12,500 nt of DNA from Leishmania martiniquensis (lineage: Eukaryota; Euglenozoa; Kinetoplastea; Trypanosomatida; Trypanosomatidae). This document shows, in pieces, positions 1 through 7,640 of the stretch. The translations under genes were made by a program, and so were the position numbers. The notes beneath the pieces were generated by a model. The model was not told the origin of the DNA. It ran no database searches and saw only the letters and a program-made list of their open reading frames with translations. Location of the stretch: positions 745,001-757,500 of the forward strand of contig NC_090156.1 of NCBI RefSeq assembly GCF_017916325.1, in the 5' to 3' direction. The stretch's first letter is position 1, and every line of letters starts with the position of its first letter.

Positions 1-2
1 CG

Positions 3-1739
3 GCGCCGACGCCAGCAACAGCCCCTGCTCCCACAACCATTCGTGATACATCGTGCCTCTGCAAGCAGACACTAGCGTCCGCCGTTACGCTGCCGCCGCG
101 TACAGCCGTTGTGTACGATACATCTATGCTAGACCATATTTCTCCGGATCCTGGGGAGTACGAACGTCCTGCGCGGCTGCAAAGCACACTTGACCACCTC
201 ACCGCTATTGGCCTCCTGTCCTGCTGCCAGCGCATCCCAGCGCGCACGGCCAAGACACGTGAGCTGCTTCGCGTGCACTCCAGGGAATTGGTCGACACCA
301 TCGATCAGTTGGATTTCGTCGTGGGTATACGCGATGGCCGAAGCAGTGTCATTGGGCAGGATCTTTTCGCGAGCGAGCATTCCTCTCGTGCTGCGCGCAT
401 GGCTGCCGGCTGCGTCATCGAAGCCACCAAAGCCGTACTCAGCGGTGCAGCTCCTAATGCCTTTGCCCTCGTTCGCCCACCCGGACACCATGCTGGCCCG
501 GACAACGCCGCTGGCTTCTGTCTTTACAATAACGTCGCCGTTGCCGCACGCGCGGCTCAGGCTGACCTGATCGCAGCGAGGGCGGAGTGCAACCCGGCCG
601 ATGACGCTCAGCTGCCACGCATCCTCATTCTGGACTGGGATGTCCACCACTGTGACGGGACGGAGAGCATTTTCTACGACGATCCATCTGTGCTCGTTGT
701 TTCACTTCATCAGTACAGCAACGGCCGAGGCCACGTGCTTAGGAAGGTCTCCTCCGCTGCAGTCAGTCGGCCTGCGGAGATGCCCACTGCCGACAAGGAA
801 GACATCACCGCCGATGACCTGGCGGCGCTCCTTTCGCCGGCTTCCGTCCAGCCCCCGCCGGCTTTGATCCCAGAGGCCTTGCCCGGCCAGGCAGCCACAG
901 CCCCACGCGAAACCTCAACGGAGGGCCGCCGAGCGCGCACCGCCGTCGACTACAACAAGCTGGCGGTGCAGATGGAAGAGGACAGCGACGCTGAAATCGC
1001 CGCTCTCTTTGGGGTTGATTTGAATGCTGCGTCCTCCAGCAGCAGCAGCAGCAGTTCCTCCTCCTCGCCCTCCAGCTCGTCGTCCACAAGGGCTGACAGC
1101 TCGAGCACAGCAGTGAAAGGCACGCGCCGTGCCCACTATGTCGGTGACACCGTCGGGCTCTCCTTCGATGAAACGCCTCTTCGAGGTGTCACCGCCGCCG
1201 AGGAGGAGGAGGAGGAGCTTTTTTATCCCGGCACGGGACATCTCAGCCGCGTGGGCGGTGATGCTACGGCTGCGGCGCAGGGGCGCAACATCAACATCCC
1301 GTGGCCTGTTCACGGCATGGGTGATCTTGAGTACTTGCAGCTTCTCCACGAGATCGTCCTTCCTGCAGCGTGCGAGTTTCAGCCAGACCTGGTCCTGATC
1401 AGCTGCGGTTTCGACAGCGCTAGCGGCGACCTGCTTGGTTCCATGCACCTGACTCCATCGGGGTTCTACGCTATGACACGTCTCATCGCGCACCATTTTC
1501 CAAGACTCGTCGTTGCGCTGGAAGGTGGCTACAATGTCCGGAATGTTGCGCTGTGCTCGGAGGCGGTGATGCGTGCGCTGCTGGAGGGAAGCGGCTGCTC
1601 GAGTGATCAACTGCCAAAAAGTCGCATGCTCTGGTGCCAAGCGTCGACTCTCGTTGCGGATATTAAGAGGATGCACGCCCCTTACTGGAGCTGCTTTTCC
1701 GGCTATCGTGAAAGTGGAGAAGAGAACGGCAAGTGCTGA
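3..1739 (+). CDS. Class II-like zinc-dependent histone deacetylase, 5'-partial (start outside window)
   Basis: The product should remove acetyl groups from lysines on histones or other proteins, using one Zn2+ ion. The frame has no stop and no ATG from codon 3 to the ATG at 126. The domain's usual opening (VYD..ML.H) begins at the GTG at 111, so the real start lies left of the window. Counting the codon at 3 as residue 1 (578 residues visible), the motifs are: RPPGHHAG with catalytic His162-His163; DWDVHH with zinc ligands Asp213 and His215; FYPGTG at 407; GFDS with the third zinc ligand Asp471; LEGGYN with Tyr510, the transition-state tyrosine. All active-site residues are present, so the enzyme should be active. 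Residues 239-406 are a low-complexity insertion within the domain. The GGYN tyrosine and the DWDVHH form favour class II. Trypanosomatids have several such paralogues (DAC1-4), and I cannot say which this is. TGA stop at 1737. Confidence 0.93.
   Translation, partial: APTPATAPAPTTIRDTSCLCKQTLASAVTLPPRTAVVYDTSMLDHISPDPGEYERPARLQSTLDHLTAIGLLSCCQRIPARTAKTRELLRVHSRELVDTIDQLDFVVGIRDGRSSVIGQDLFASEHSSRAARMAAGCVIEATKAVLSGAAPNAFALVRPPGHHAGPDNAAGFCLYNNVAVAARAAQADLIAARAECNPADDAQLPRILILDWDVHHCDGTESIFYDDPSVLVVSLHQYSNGRGHVLRKVSSAAVSRPAEMPTADKEDITADDLAALLSPASVQPPPALIPEALPGQAATAPRETSTEGRRARTAVDYNKLAVQMEEDSDAEIAALFGVDLNAASSSSSSSSSSSSPSSSSSTRADSSSTAVKGTRRAHYVGDTVGLSFDETPLRGVTAAEEEEEELFYPGTGHLSRVGGDATAAAQGRNINIPWPVHGMGDLEYLQLLHEIVLPAACEFQPDLVLISCGFDSASGDLLGSMHLTPSGFYAMTRLIAHHFPRLVVALEGGYNVRNVALCSEAVMRALLEGSGCSSDQLPKSRMLWCQASTLVADIKRMHAPYWSCFSGYRESGEENGKC
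717..1220 (+). other. Low-complexity insertion in the deacetylase catalytic domain
   Basis: These 168 codons lie between SLHQY and FYPGTG, motifs that are only a few residues apart in typical class I and II deacetylases. The stretch is rich in Ala, Pro, Ser, Asp and Glu. It holds 12 consecutive Ser codons (1032-1067), then Pro and five more Ser (1071-1085), and six consecutive Glu codons just before FYPGTG (1200-1217). The frame stays open and the motifs resume in phase, so it is a protein insertion and not an intron: there is no GT...AG boundary pair and no stop. It probably forms a flexible surface loop between the zinc-binding core and the substrate-side loop. Serine runs of this kind are possible phosphorylation targets (inference). 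Confidence 0.8.
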
Positions 1740-3980
1740 ACCCACCCTGCTCATCTTCCCATTGGCGGCATGCGAATGCGGTTGACAGGGCGACAGCACC
1801 ACGCCCAAACAAAGGGAGAGAGAGATACAAAGATGAAATAAGAAGAAACGCGGGGTCAGCGCTGGCGACGCGCTGTGCTACAACTAAGCTCCCCGCGCAA
1901 GTTTGAGGCATCCTTTTAAGGGTTCAATTCCCCGCTCGTTCTGAACATTACGAGTGCTGACTCGTCTCTCGTCATTCATGCCCCGGGGTGTGCGGCTCAG
2001 CGGTCCCTGCTCACTCTCCCCGCTATTGAAGCACGCCCGTATGAACACAAGGAGAGTGCTCTTTAGCTTTGGTGTGCGTACTGTGCTCCACAGTGCTTTC
2101 TCTACGTGGCAGCGTACTCCGCAGCAGACGCTTTGCGGACCTCGGTGCCTTAGAGTGTCATGGGTAGCGCTGTAACGGTGCTCCGCAGGCTTCGGTGTGG
2201 TACCCTCATCTTGCATTGTTCACCCCTTCATACACGTGCGCTCCATGCCGCCGTTCTACTAGGCCCGCGTTCGTGCCCTTCCGCTCCGCCTAAAGCCCCT
2301 CCCCTTTGCCAGCGCACATTCGCCATGGAGGCAGGAAAAAAAGATGTGATGTGGTACCGTAAGGGCCACGGCCTTCATGTCGATCTATCTGTTCGAACAC
2401 GCGCAGATACGCTACTCATGTCCTCTCGCCTACGTGGCCTGCACTAACAGGTGTGAGGAACGGGGATGTGAGACGATCACTGTATTTCCCTTCCCCCCTT
2501 TTAAATGGAATATGACCGCTGCTCTTATGGCGCGTTTCGTTGAAGCGTCCAACACGACCTGCGAAGGCGCTGTACATCGCACCATTTCACTATATAGTGC
2601 TGCTTGGCATAATCACCTTGGAGCACCGCCTCGTCAGTGGCGTCACGTGTTGCCGCTCACAGAGCAATAGACTCATATGGAGCACTCGTTCGCCGGACAG
2701 ACCTGTGGCGAGGTCTAGAAAAGAAAAAGCAGCGTCGAGAAGTGGTAAGCGCCGTAAAATATCGGGCACTGGAGGGCTTCCCTTGGTGCATTCCTTATGC
2801 CAGGGAGTCTACCCCTTGCAGCACCGGGGAGGAGCTGCCCGCAGTACTCTTGCACCTTCAGCTGCTTCATTAGGCAACCCGTTGCGCATCTTGTCAGGTA
2901 AGTAAAGACGCGATGGCGCATGTCGATTCTCTGAGCAAAACCAGCTCTGTATCTGCATAGCTCCTGATGGCCACCAATCGGCAACCTTCCCTCCAAAAGC
3001 TAAGGGAGGTTGTTAGCCATGCACAGCCCATCGTCGCTGCTATTGCACTCCTGTAGCATGCTTTTTTTTCCAGCAGACGCGACTTTGGCCACCACGGCTC
3101 CAAAGTGCAGCCCGCTACCCTTCCGCGACTGGCGACGATGTCGAGCCGCAGGCCAGGGACCATGCAGTGTACTTGCTTCCCGGTTGCTTCGGCAGCACTC
3201 TCTCAATGTAATGCTTCATGACAAAGATGAGAAGATACGCTGCGCCTTGATGGCGCCTCCTATCGGCAGACACCTGCATTCATCACCCTCCTGACTACAG
3301 CTTCTCTCCCTCCAAAGGCCCCATACCCGCTGGCAGCAACATTTTTCGAGTGCAGCATCATCGTTGAAGCACCAGGTCAGCCCTAACATTGACCCCCGCC
3401 AGCCCCCCACGCGCAAACACTCCTCGGCGGCCTTCCAGCTACACAGCCTCGCGACCGCCCTCCGTGCCGTCTGGATGCAGTGTGGGATTACCTTCCGCTA
3501 CATTCGCACCCTTTAGCGTCGCCCCTGGTAACTTCTTGTGACCCTTCAGTGTGCAGCGAGGCTCCGCCATGTGCAGCCTCGTCTCTGAAACGCCTGCACG
3601 ACTGATAGCAGCCTTGTAGTCAGGCACAGAAACCAGGTAGCCGCTGTCCTCGAGCTCGTCCAGATGACGGAGCTCTAGCTTCTAGTAGACGCAGCCCTCG
3701 GTCCTTTGCGAACAGCTGACCGCACTCCTGGCTCAAGCACGAGGGAATACTGATGAATTGTCTTCTCCCGCAGACACACGACAATGCGCCCCGAAAAACA
3801 AAGCGGAGCAAAACCAGCCAGTGCCTTTGCAGCGGGCATTAGGGAGAGTCGATAGAAAGCACCACTGCCCTCTCCTTCTTCGGTGCGTTTCTGCTCCCTC
3901 GTACGCGCCTCTCCTTCGTGTGGGCTCACCCTCCTCGCTCTGCGATGATTACTCGACATGAGGCCCGATCTTACAGGGAC
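1740..3980. other. Intergenic spacer without a convincing gene
   Basis: About 2.2 kb follow the deacetylase stop. They should contain its 3' UTR and polyadenylation site and part of the next gene's 5' region. Open frames on both strands are short, mostly begin at non-ATG codons, and lack recognisable domains or a steady third-position GC bias. A CAGGTAAGT string at 2895-2903 looks like a cis-splice donor, but no matching intron is evident. A near-repeat of 3751-3766 recurs at about 5123-5138. No tRNA, snoRNA or complete transposon could be supported by eye. Confidence 0.6.
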
Positions 3981-4279
3981 TCTCTTCTTTTTTTTCTGTG
4001 TGCCGTCTTCCCTACCACCCACTCTCGCATCTCTCGTGCGTGTGCCTGCCTGCCCTCGTTCCTACTCACGGACTTCCGCCTTGATCCTTCACCCCACCCT
4101 TCCCGCTTTCTTCCGTGCGTCCTTTCCTTCCACCTCTCCTTCGGCAAACCCAACAGGTATCCGCCTGCGCGTGCCAACCACACAGGTAAGCACGCACTCA
4201 CACCCACTCACCCACAGACGCCCAACCGTCATCACTGCACGTGCCCCTTGTCGGCCCGCTACTGCTTTTTTTTTTGCGA
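3981..4279 (+). promoter_or_regulatory. Polypyrimidine tract and candidate trans-splice acceptors (5' UTR)
   Basis: A strongly C/T-rich stretch runs from 3981 to about 4152. It is followed by AG dinucleotides at 4155-4156, 4184-4185 and 4216-4217, each preceded by CAAC, CACAC or CCCAC. This is the usual arrangement for spliced-leader addition ahead of a trypanosomatid gene. A run of ten T (4266-4275) ends four bases before the ATG at 4280. No AG lies between that run and the ATG, so the acceptor must be one of the upstream AGs if this ATG is used. The string ACAGGTAAGCACGC (4182-4195) recurs at 7130-7143. Which acceptor is used cannot be settled without RNA data. Confidence 0.6.
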
Positions 4280-5002
4280 ATGGAGTTTTTTCAGGTGGTC
4301 GATCCGGTAACGCTGGCGCCGTTGCCGTACACGCACGTGGCGCTGGAGCTGGCAGTGAGCGTTGTCTGTGCGGTACTACTTGGTGTGTGCTTGCATGTCT
4401 TGCCAGGAAGACTGGTGCACCGATCAAAGGCGGCCAGTCTGAAGGTGCCTCGCGAGGCCTTAGCAGAGGTCACAGCACCTGCTTCGGGGCGTACCGCGCC
4501 CAAGAAGCTTCCCACCTCCGTCTCCCTCGATCCCTCTCCGTCTGCTACTGCGTCAAAGGCGCCGACGAAGACGGATCAAGCGCCTTCGGCTGCCGTGGCT
4601 GACAGCACGCTGGACAGCGCCCTCGAATCGTTCTTCGAAGAGGAAAGCCTTCTCAAGGAGGCTCTCGTAGACACAGCAGTGCCGTCTGCGCTTCCAGAGG
4701 ATGGGACAAGACCAGCTGGCCAGGCGCGTATGCAGATTGCCCAGTCGTCCCCCAAGGAGTCGAGCGAGTTCTCCAAAGAGCTAGCCGCCAAGATGACTAA
4801 GGGGCTGCAACGCAAGGCTCGCCCGGCGAGCGCTGCTCCTCCGCCCATGACGGCACCGATACCGCCGGTGAAAAAAGAGACGGCTGACAAGAAGCTGGAG
4901 GACGCCCTGGACGCCTACATGGCGGAGGAGGAGCTGCTGAATGAGGTGATGCTGGACAGCGCTCTGGCAGCGGCGCACAGAGCGGCATACTCCACCGCAT
5001 GA
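4280..5002 (+). CDS. Unrecognised single-pass membrane protein with a duplicated acidic motif
   Basis: I do not recognise a family. The start is the ATG at 4280: the same frame is open from a GTG at 4241, but nuclear genes of this kind start at ATG. The protein has 240 residues. Residues 20-41 are one hydrophobic segment, after a 19-residue N-terminus and before a basic stretch (GRLVHRSK), which suggests a signal anchor with most of the chain in the cytosol. The rest is rich in Ala, Ser, Pro and Lys and probably disordered, except for two related acidic blocks. Residues 108-138 and 203-233 share the pattern D..L..AL.....EE.LL.E...D.A, with 12 of 31 positions identical and no gaps. The second block reaches almost to the C-terminus. 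The upstream splice-type region supports a real gene. TGA stop at 5000. Confidence 0.78.
   Translation: MEFFQVVDPVTLAPLPYTHVALELAVSVVCAVLLGVCLHVLPGRLVHRSKAASLKVPREALAEVTAPASGRTAPKKLPTSVSLDPSPSATASKAPTKTDQAPSAAVADSTLDSALESFFEEESLLKEALVDTAVPSALPEDGTRPAGQARMQIAQSSPKESSEFSKELAAKMTKGLQRKARPASAAPPPMTAPIPPVKKETADKKLEDALDAYMAEEELLNEVMLDSALAAAHRAAYSTA
4601..4693 (+). repeat. Acidic helical motif, copy 1 (protein repeat)
   Basis: Residues 108-138 of the membrane protein. It starts DSTLDSAL, then two Phe, EEE, SLLKEAL, and ends VDTAVPSAL. The spacing of Leu, Ala and acidic residues fits an amphipathic helix. It aligns without gaps to the block at 4886-4978. Confidence 0.65.
4886..4978 (+). repeat. Acidic helical motif, copy 2 (protein repeat)
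   Basis: Residues 203-233 of the membrane protein. It starts DKKLEDAL, then DAYMA, EEELLNEV, and ends MLDSALAAAH. It lies 95 residues after copy 1. The bases are less alike than the residues, so the duplication is old or maintained by selection on the protein. Confidence 0.65.
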
Positions 5003-6970
5003 AGACGTCAGTGCACGGCAAGGGGAAGCGAGAGGGAGTGCATGCCCAGGCGCAGTGACACCCATCGGTTACCTCCCCACCCCTGTCCCTCGATTTGACA
5101 GAGAGCATAAAGGTCAAGCCCGTGATGAATTGACTTCTGCGTCTGTGCAGAAGTGCTCCGTTCATGTACCAGCGCACATGCACGCAGAGGGTCTCCATAC
5201 TCCCCTTCTCTGCACCGCGCCGAAACGCGCCTGCGAAGAGCGCCGCGTGACCGGGACTCCATCTTCTCTTAACTGCCACACTGTCCGGGGCCACGGAGCG
5301 AGCGACTGCATCCGTGTCTCTGTGTCTCTCGCCAGGCACGGCACAGTGAGGGTAGCGGGACATTGATCGAGGTGCGCGCGGCCAGAGTTACTGGGTTGAC
5401 CTAGTAGTATGAGCTGGGCGCTGCGCAGCGGCGAGTGGGGATGACATGGTGCGTGCGCATGAGCGACGTCATAGCAACTCTCTCGCCAACGACAAGTAGG
5501 GGGCCAGCGAGCGCAAAGCTGCCGAACTCCTCGGCGCCATGCAGGTGGATCTGGAGGCGCGGATCACCGGCTTTGCGTTTCGAAAGTCCGACCTGGCGGT
5601 GGCCGCAGGGCCGCCCAGAAGAGCGGCTGTCCACAGCGCTGCTGGGCAGTCTACAGAGAGCTGTTAGTCTGATGTACCAATCGCGTGGCGACCTCTTTGC
5701 ATACACGCTTTTCTCGCGTTTTTCTTACGCAAGGTGAAAAGGCTTACTGAGACCGGCAAGTGATGGGCGATGCAGTGATCACTGCCCCTCAACGCAAGGT
5801 GCATGCCTGTTCTCAGCTTCTGCTGGTACGGTGGGCAGCTTCGCCGTGTCGAGAGCAGGTGTGCATGAAGCCATTTCTACCGTGAGAGAATCACCTGCGG
5901 CTTTGTGCAGCTGGAAACGATCATGTCGAAGGGGGTGCACGATCGCTTCTGCAACGCACTACCGCCATCGACACCAGAGCTGCGCACGGGTAGAATCTGC
6001 CGCTGCTGCGAGGTGTCTCTCCCGCGCCGGCCCCGACTTTCTGGGTGAGCCCACTTGCCCTCGCGAGGCCTGCCAACACTGTTCCTCCGCTCGCGGACAC
6101 CGGCAACTGCCTCTCGAAACGCGACGCCTTCGCTTAGCGAGCTGGGCATAGAGCGACGGCTCAAGTGAGAGCGCCACACAACATTTGTCCTTTGCTGTCG
6201 ACCCTGCGGGAACCTGATGAGCTTCGTGGCCCTTCCAGCAGCGCCGTGGCACCGGAAGTTCCATCCATAACGCAAACGCGTACACAGCGCTGGGGACCTC
6301 TGCTCATGTTGTGCGATGCGGCGCATTTCGTGCCGCTACTGTGGGCAACTGGAGAGTCTCCCTTGATTCAAAGGAGCCCCTGATAGGCCTACAATGTGCC
6401 CTGGGTCGCCTTTGTGTGCGCTTGGGCTATCGTGCTAAATCGTGCCACGGCCATGTGGAAGTTGTGAGTGTGTGTTCCCCATTCAAGACCTGCGTGAAAC
6501 GTCCTCCGATAGGGCGGGCCCACGTTCTCCTTCCTCAGTTTACAGGGCCCACCTTTACAGCCCTTCGCTTTCTTTTCCTGTGTCGTTTTCTCGTAGCGTG
6601 CCGTGCGACTAGGGAGGGATAGCGCTGTTTCACAAGTCCAAGCTGGCCTTCTACTCGCAGTAGTTCACACCTCTTGAAAGGCTCCTTGCGTTCGCCATTC
6701 AGGCGCCTCGCATTTCCAATGCTCCGTCTACTATCTGCCGACTCCCGTTGCCACACATGTCTTTCGGGCATGCTTGTCTCCTCAGCTAGTCGTGCACCTG
6801 CCGTCGGACGTACCAAAACTGGACAGGGGCCTCCACATACGATATTTTTCTTCAGTCATCCACCCGGCCGGGGTTTTCGTCTTTTGCAGGGTTGTCTCAC
6901 TGCAGTGCACCTCGAGCGGTCCAAACGTTGCTGCGCCGACCCTCATGAATGCGCAGCGGGGGTGATCTGT
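5003..6970. other. Gene-poor subtelomeric spacer
   Basis: This begins with the 3' UTR of the membrane protein gene. It contains no intact ORF from an ATG that I would call a gene. A coding-like but interrupted stretch (5435-6270) is listed separately. A frame at 6678-6968 is open for about 96 codons but has no ATG before its last few codons and only mild codon bias, so it is probably chance. Confidence 0.5.
5435..6270 (+). pseudogene. Possible decayed coding sequence of unknown identity
   Basis: Several short frames here look more like real protein than the rest of the spacer, but none is intact. From 5500 to 5667 one frame is open, beginning GASERKAAELLGAM and continuing MQVDLEARITGF; over 5503-5611 about 80% of third positions are G or C. 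The next strong stretch, around 5614-5710, is in the neighbouring frame (containing EERLSTALLGSLQRAV). The first frame resumes at 5869-6048 (containing CGFVQLETIMSKG) with third-position GC near 70%, then has in-frame TGA at 6046 and 6166 and TAA at 6268. A G5 run near 5498-5502 is a natural frameshift point. No family was recognised. Chance open frames in GC-rich DNA are a serious alternative. Confidence 0.2.
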
Positions 6971-7149
6971 CGCCCCCTTTTCTTTCGGAGCTCTGCTGCG
7001 TCTTCTCATTTCTTTTAACTGTTTTGGCTCGCCCTTCTCCGCTTCCTCGCTTACGGGCGCTATCGCCTCTCCTCGCTGTGCTCTCAGTGCAGCAACGTCG
7101 GTTGTGCCGCGCTCCGCCGGCGTACACAGACAGGTAAGCACGCGCGGCC
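6971..7149 (+). promoter_or_regulatory. Second polypyrimidine tract with AG acceptors
   Basis: A C/T-rich run from 6971 to about 7085 is followed by AGs at 7086-7087, 7091-7092, 7128-7129 and 7132-7133. It ends in ACAGGTAAGCACGC (7130-7143), identical to 14 bases in the 5' region of the membrane protein gene. This suggests a trans-splice acceptor region for a downstream transcript, with the small ORF at 7383 as the nearest candidate. Without RNA data it remains a prediction. Confidence 0.4.
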
Positions 7150-7161
7150 ATGCATGGCCGC
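7144..7161. repeat. Perfect 18-bp palindrome
   Basis: GCGGCCATGCATGGCCGC equals its own reverse complement over all 18 bases. It sits immediately after the candidate splice acceptor. An ATG within it (7150) opens a 9-codon ORF ending at the TAG at 7177. As RNA it could form a hairpin or dimerise. Confidence 0.6.
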
Positions 7162-7382
7162 CTCTTCTTTATGCCGTAGTGAAAGAGAGCTGCAGGAGCA
7201 TCCATAAAAAGAGGGTCATTTAGCTCTCATGCGCCGCTTGACCCCATCTCGTCAAGGCGCTTCAGCGCTACTCCTCTCCTCTGCTTTCATACCGTCCCTC
7301 GCGCGATATCCTGAAGAGTTTGGCTATTCACTTTGGCGTTCGTCTTTTCACGGTTGACATCTGGGGCGTTTTCGTTTCCCTA

Positions 7383-7640
7383 ATGCAAAACAGCAGCGAC
7401 CCCCACCACTCGGCAGCGGCGCAGTCGAGAACGATCCCTCCCCCTGTGTTCGTCGACGTGTCCAGCTGTCAGTGTCGCTCCTGTGTCCGAAACGCAAGCA
7501 CCACAGCTGTCGACGAGGCTTGTATATCCGTTGCAGAAGAGTCCCTCACGGAATTCATAGCCGCGAACCACGGGCCGCACGCTATACTATGCCTGCTGCT
7601 GTTGCTCTCCCTCTCTGTATCTCTCGCTGACTGCATCTAG
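7383..7640 (+). CDS. Candidate small protein with a hydrophobic C-terminal tail
   Basis: An 85-residue ORF from the ATG at 7383; the frame is open from a TTG at 7320 but has no earlier ATG. The N-terminal two thirds are polar with a CQCRSC cysteine cluster. The last 19 residues (AILCLLLLLSLSVSLADCI) are nearly all hydrophobic, as in a tail-anchored protein or a GPI-attachment tail; no N-terminal signal peptide is seen, which speaks against GPI. Third codon positions are about 68% G or C, similar to parts of the deacetylase. A polypyrimidine/AG region lies about 250 bases upstream. No family is recognised. It could be a chance ORF. Confidence 0.35.
   Translation: MQNSSDPHHSAAAQSRTIPPPVFVDVSSCQCRSCVRNASTTAVDEACISVAEESLTEFIAANHGPHAILCLLLLLSLSVSLADCI

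Noticed and set aside
915..1808. 297-codon open frame on the minus strand opposite the deacetylase
   Set aside because: It is the antisense shadow of a GC-rich gene that has clear catalytic motifs on the + strand, and its translation shows no domain.
1916..1924. TTAAGGGTT, a single telomere-like unit inside the first spacer
   Set aside because: One isolated unit of nine bases is expected by chance and has no neighbours of the same kind.
1921..1931. GGTTCAATTCC matches the internal B box of tRNA genes
   Set aside because: The T stem closes with only three clear pairs, no complementary acceptor stem was found about 70 bases upstream, and no credible A box or anticodon arm is present.
2895..2903. 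CAGGTAAGT resembling a cis-intron donor
   Set aside because: Cis-introns are very rare in trypanosomatids, and no coding exon precedes it nor a convincing acceptor and exon follow it.
2540..2905. 121-codon + frame in the first spacer
   Set aside because: It begins at TTG, has no internal ATG and no recognisable domain or strong codon bias.
3019..3294. 91-residue ORF from an ATG
   Set aside because: Third-position GC is near background, composition is Ser/His/Cys/Leu-rich without domains, and no splice-type C/T tract lies directly before it.
5500..6270. Reassigned stop codons (as in Blastocrithidia) explaining in-frame TGA/TAG/TAA in the coding-like stretch
   Set aside because: The two confident genes (578 and 240 visible codons) contain no in-frame stops and end normally, so the standard code fits better and the stretch is more likely a relic or chance.
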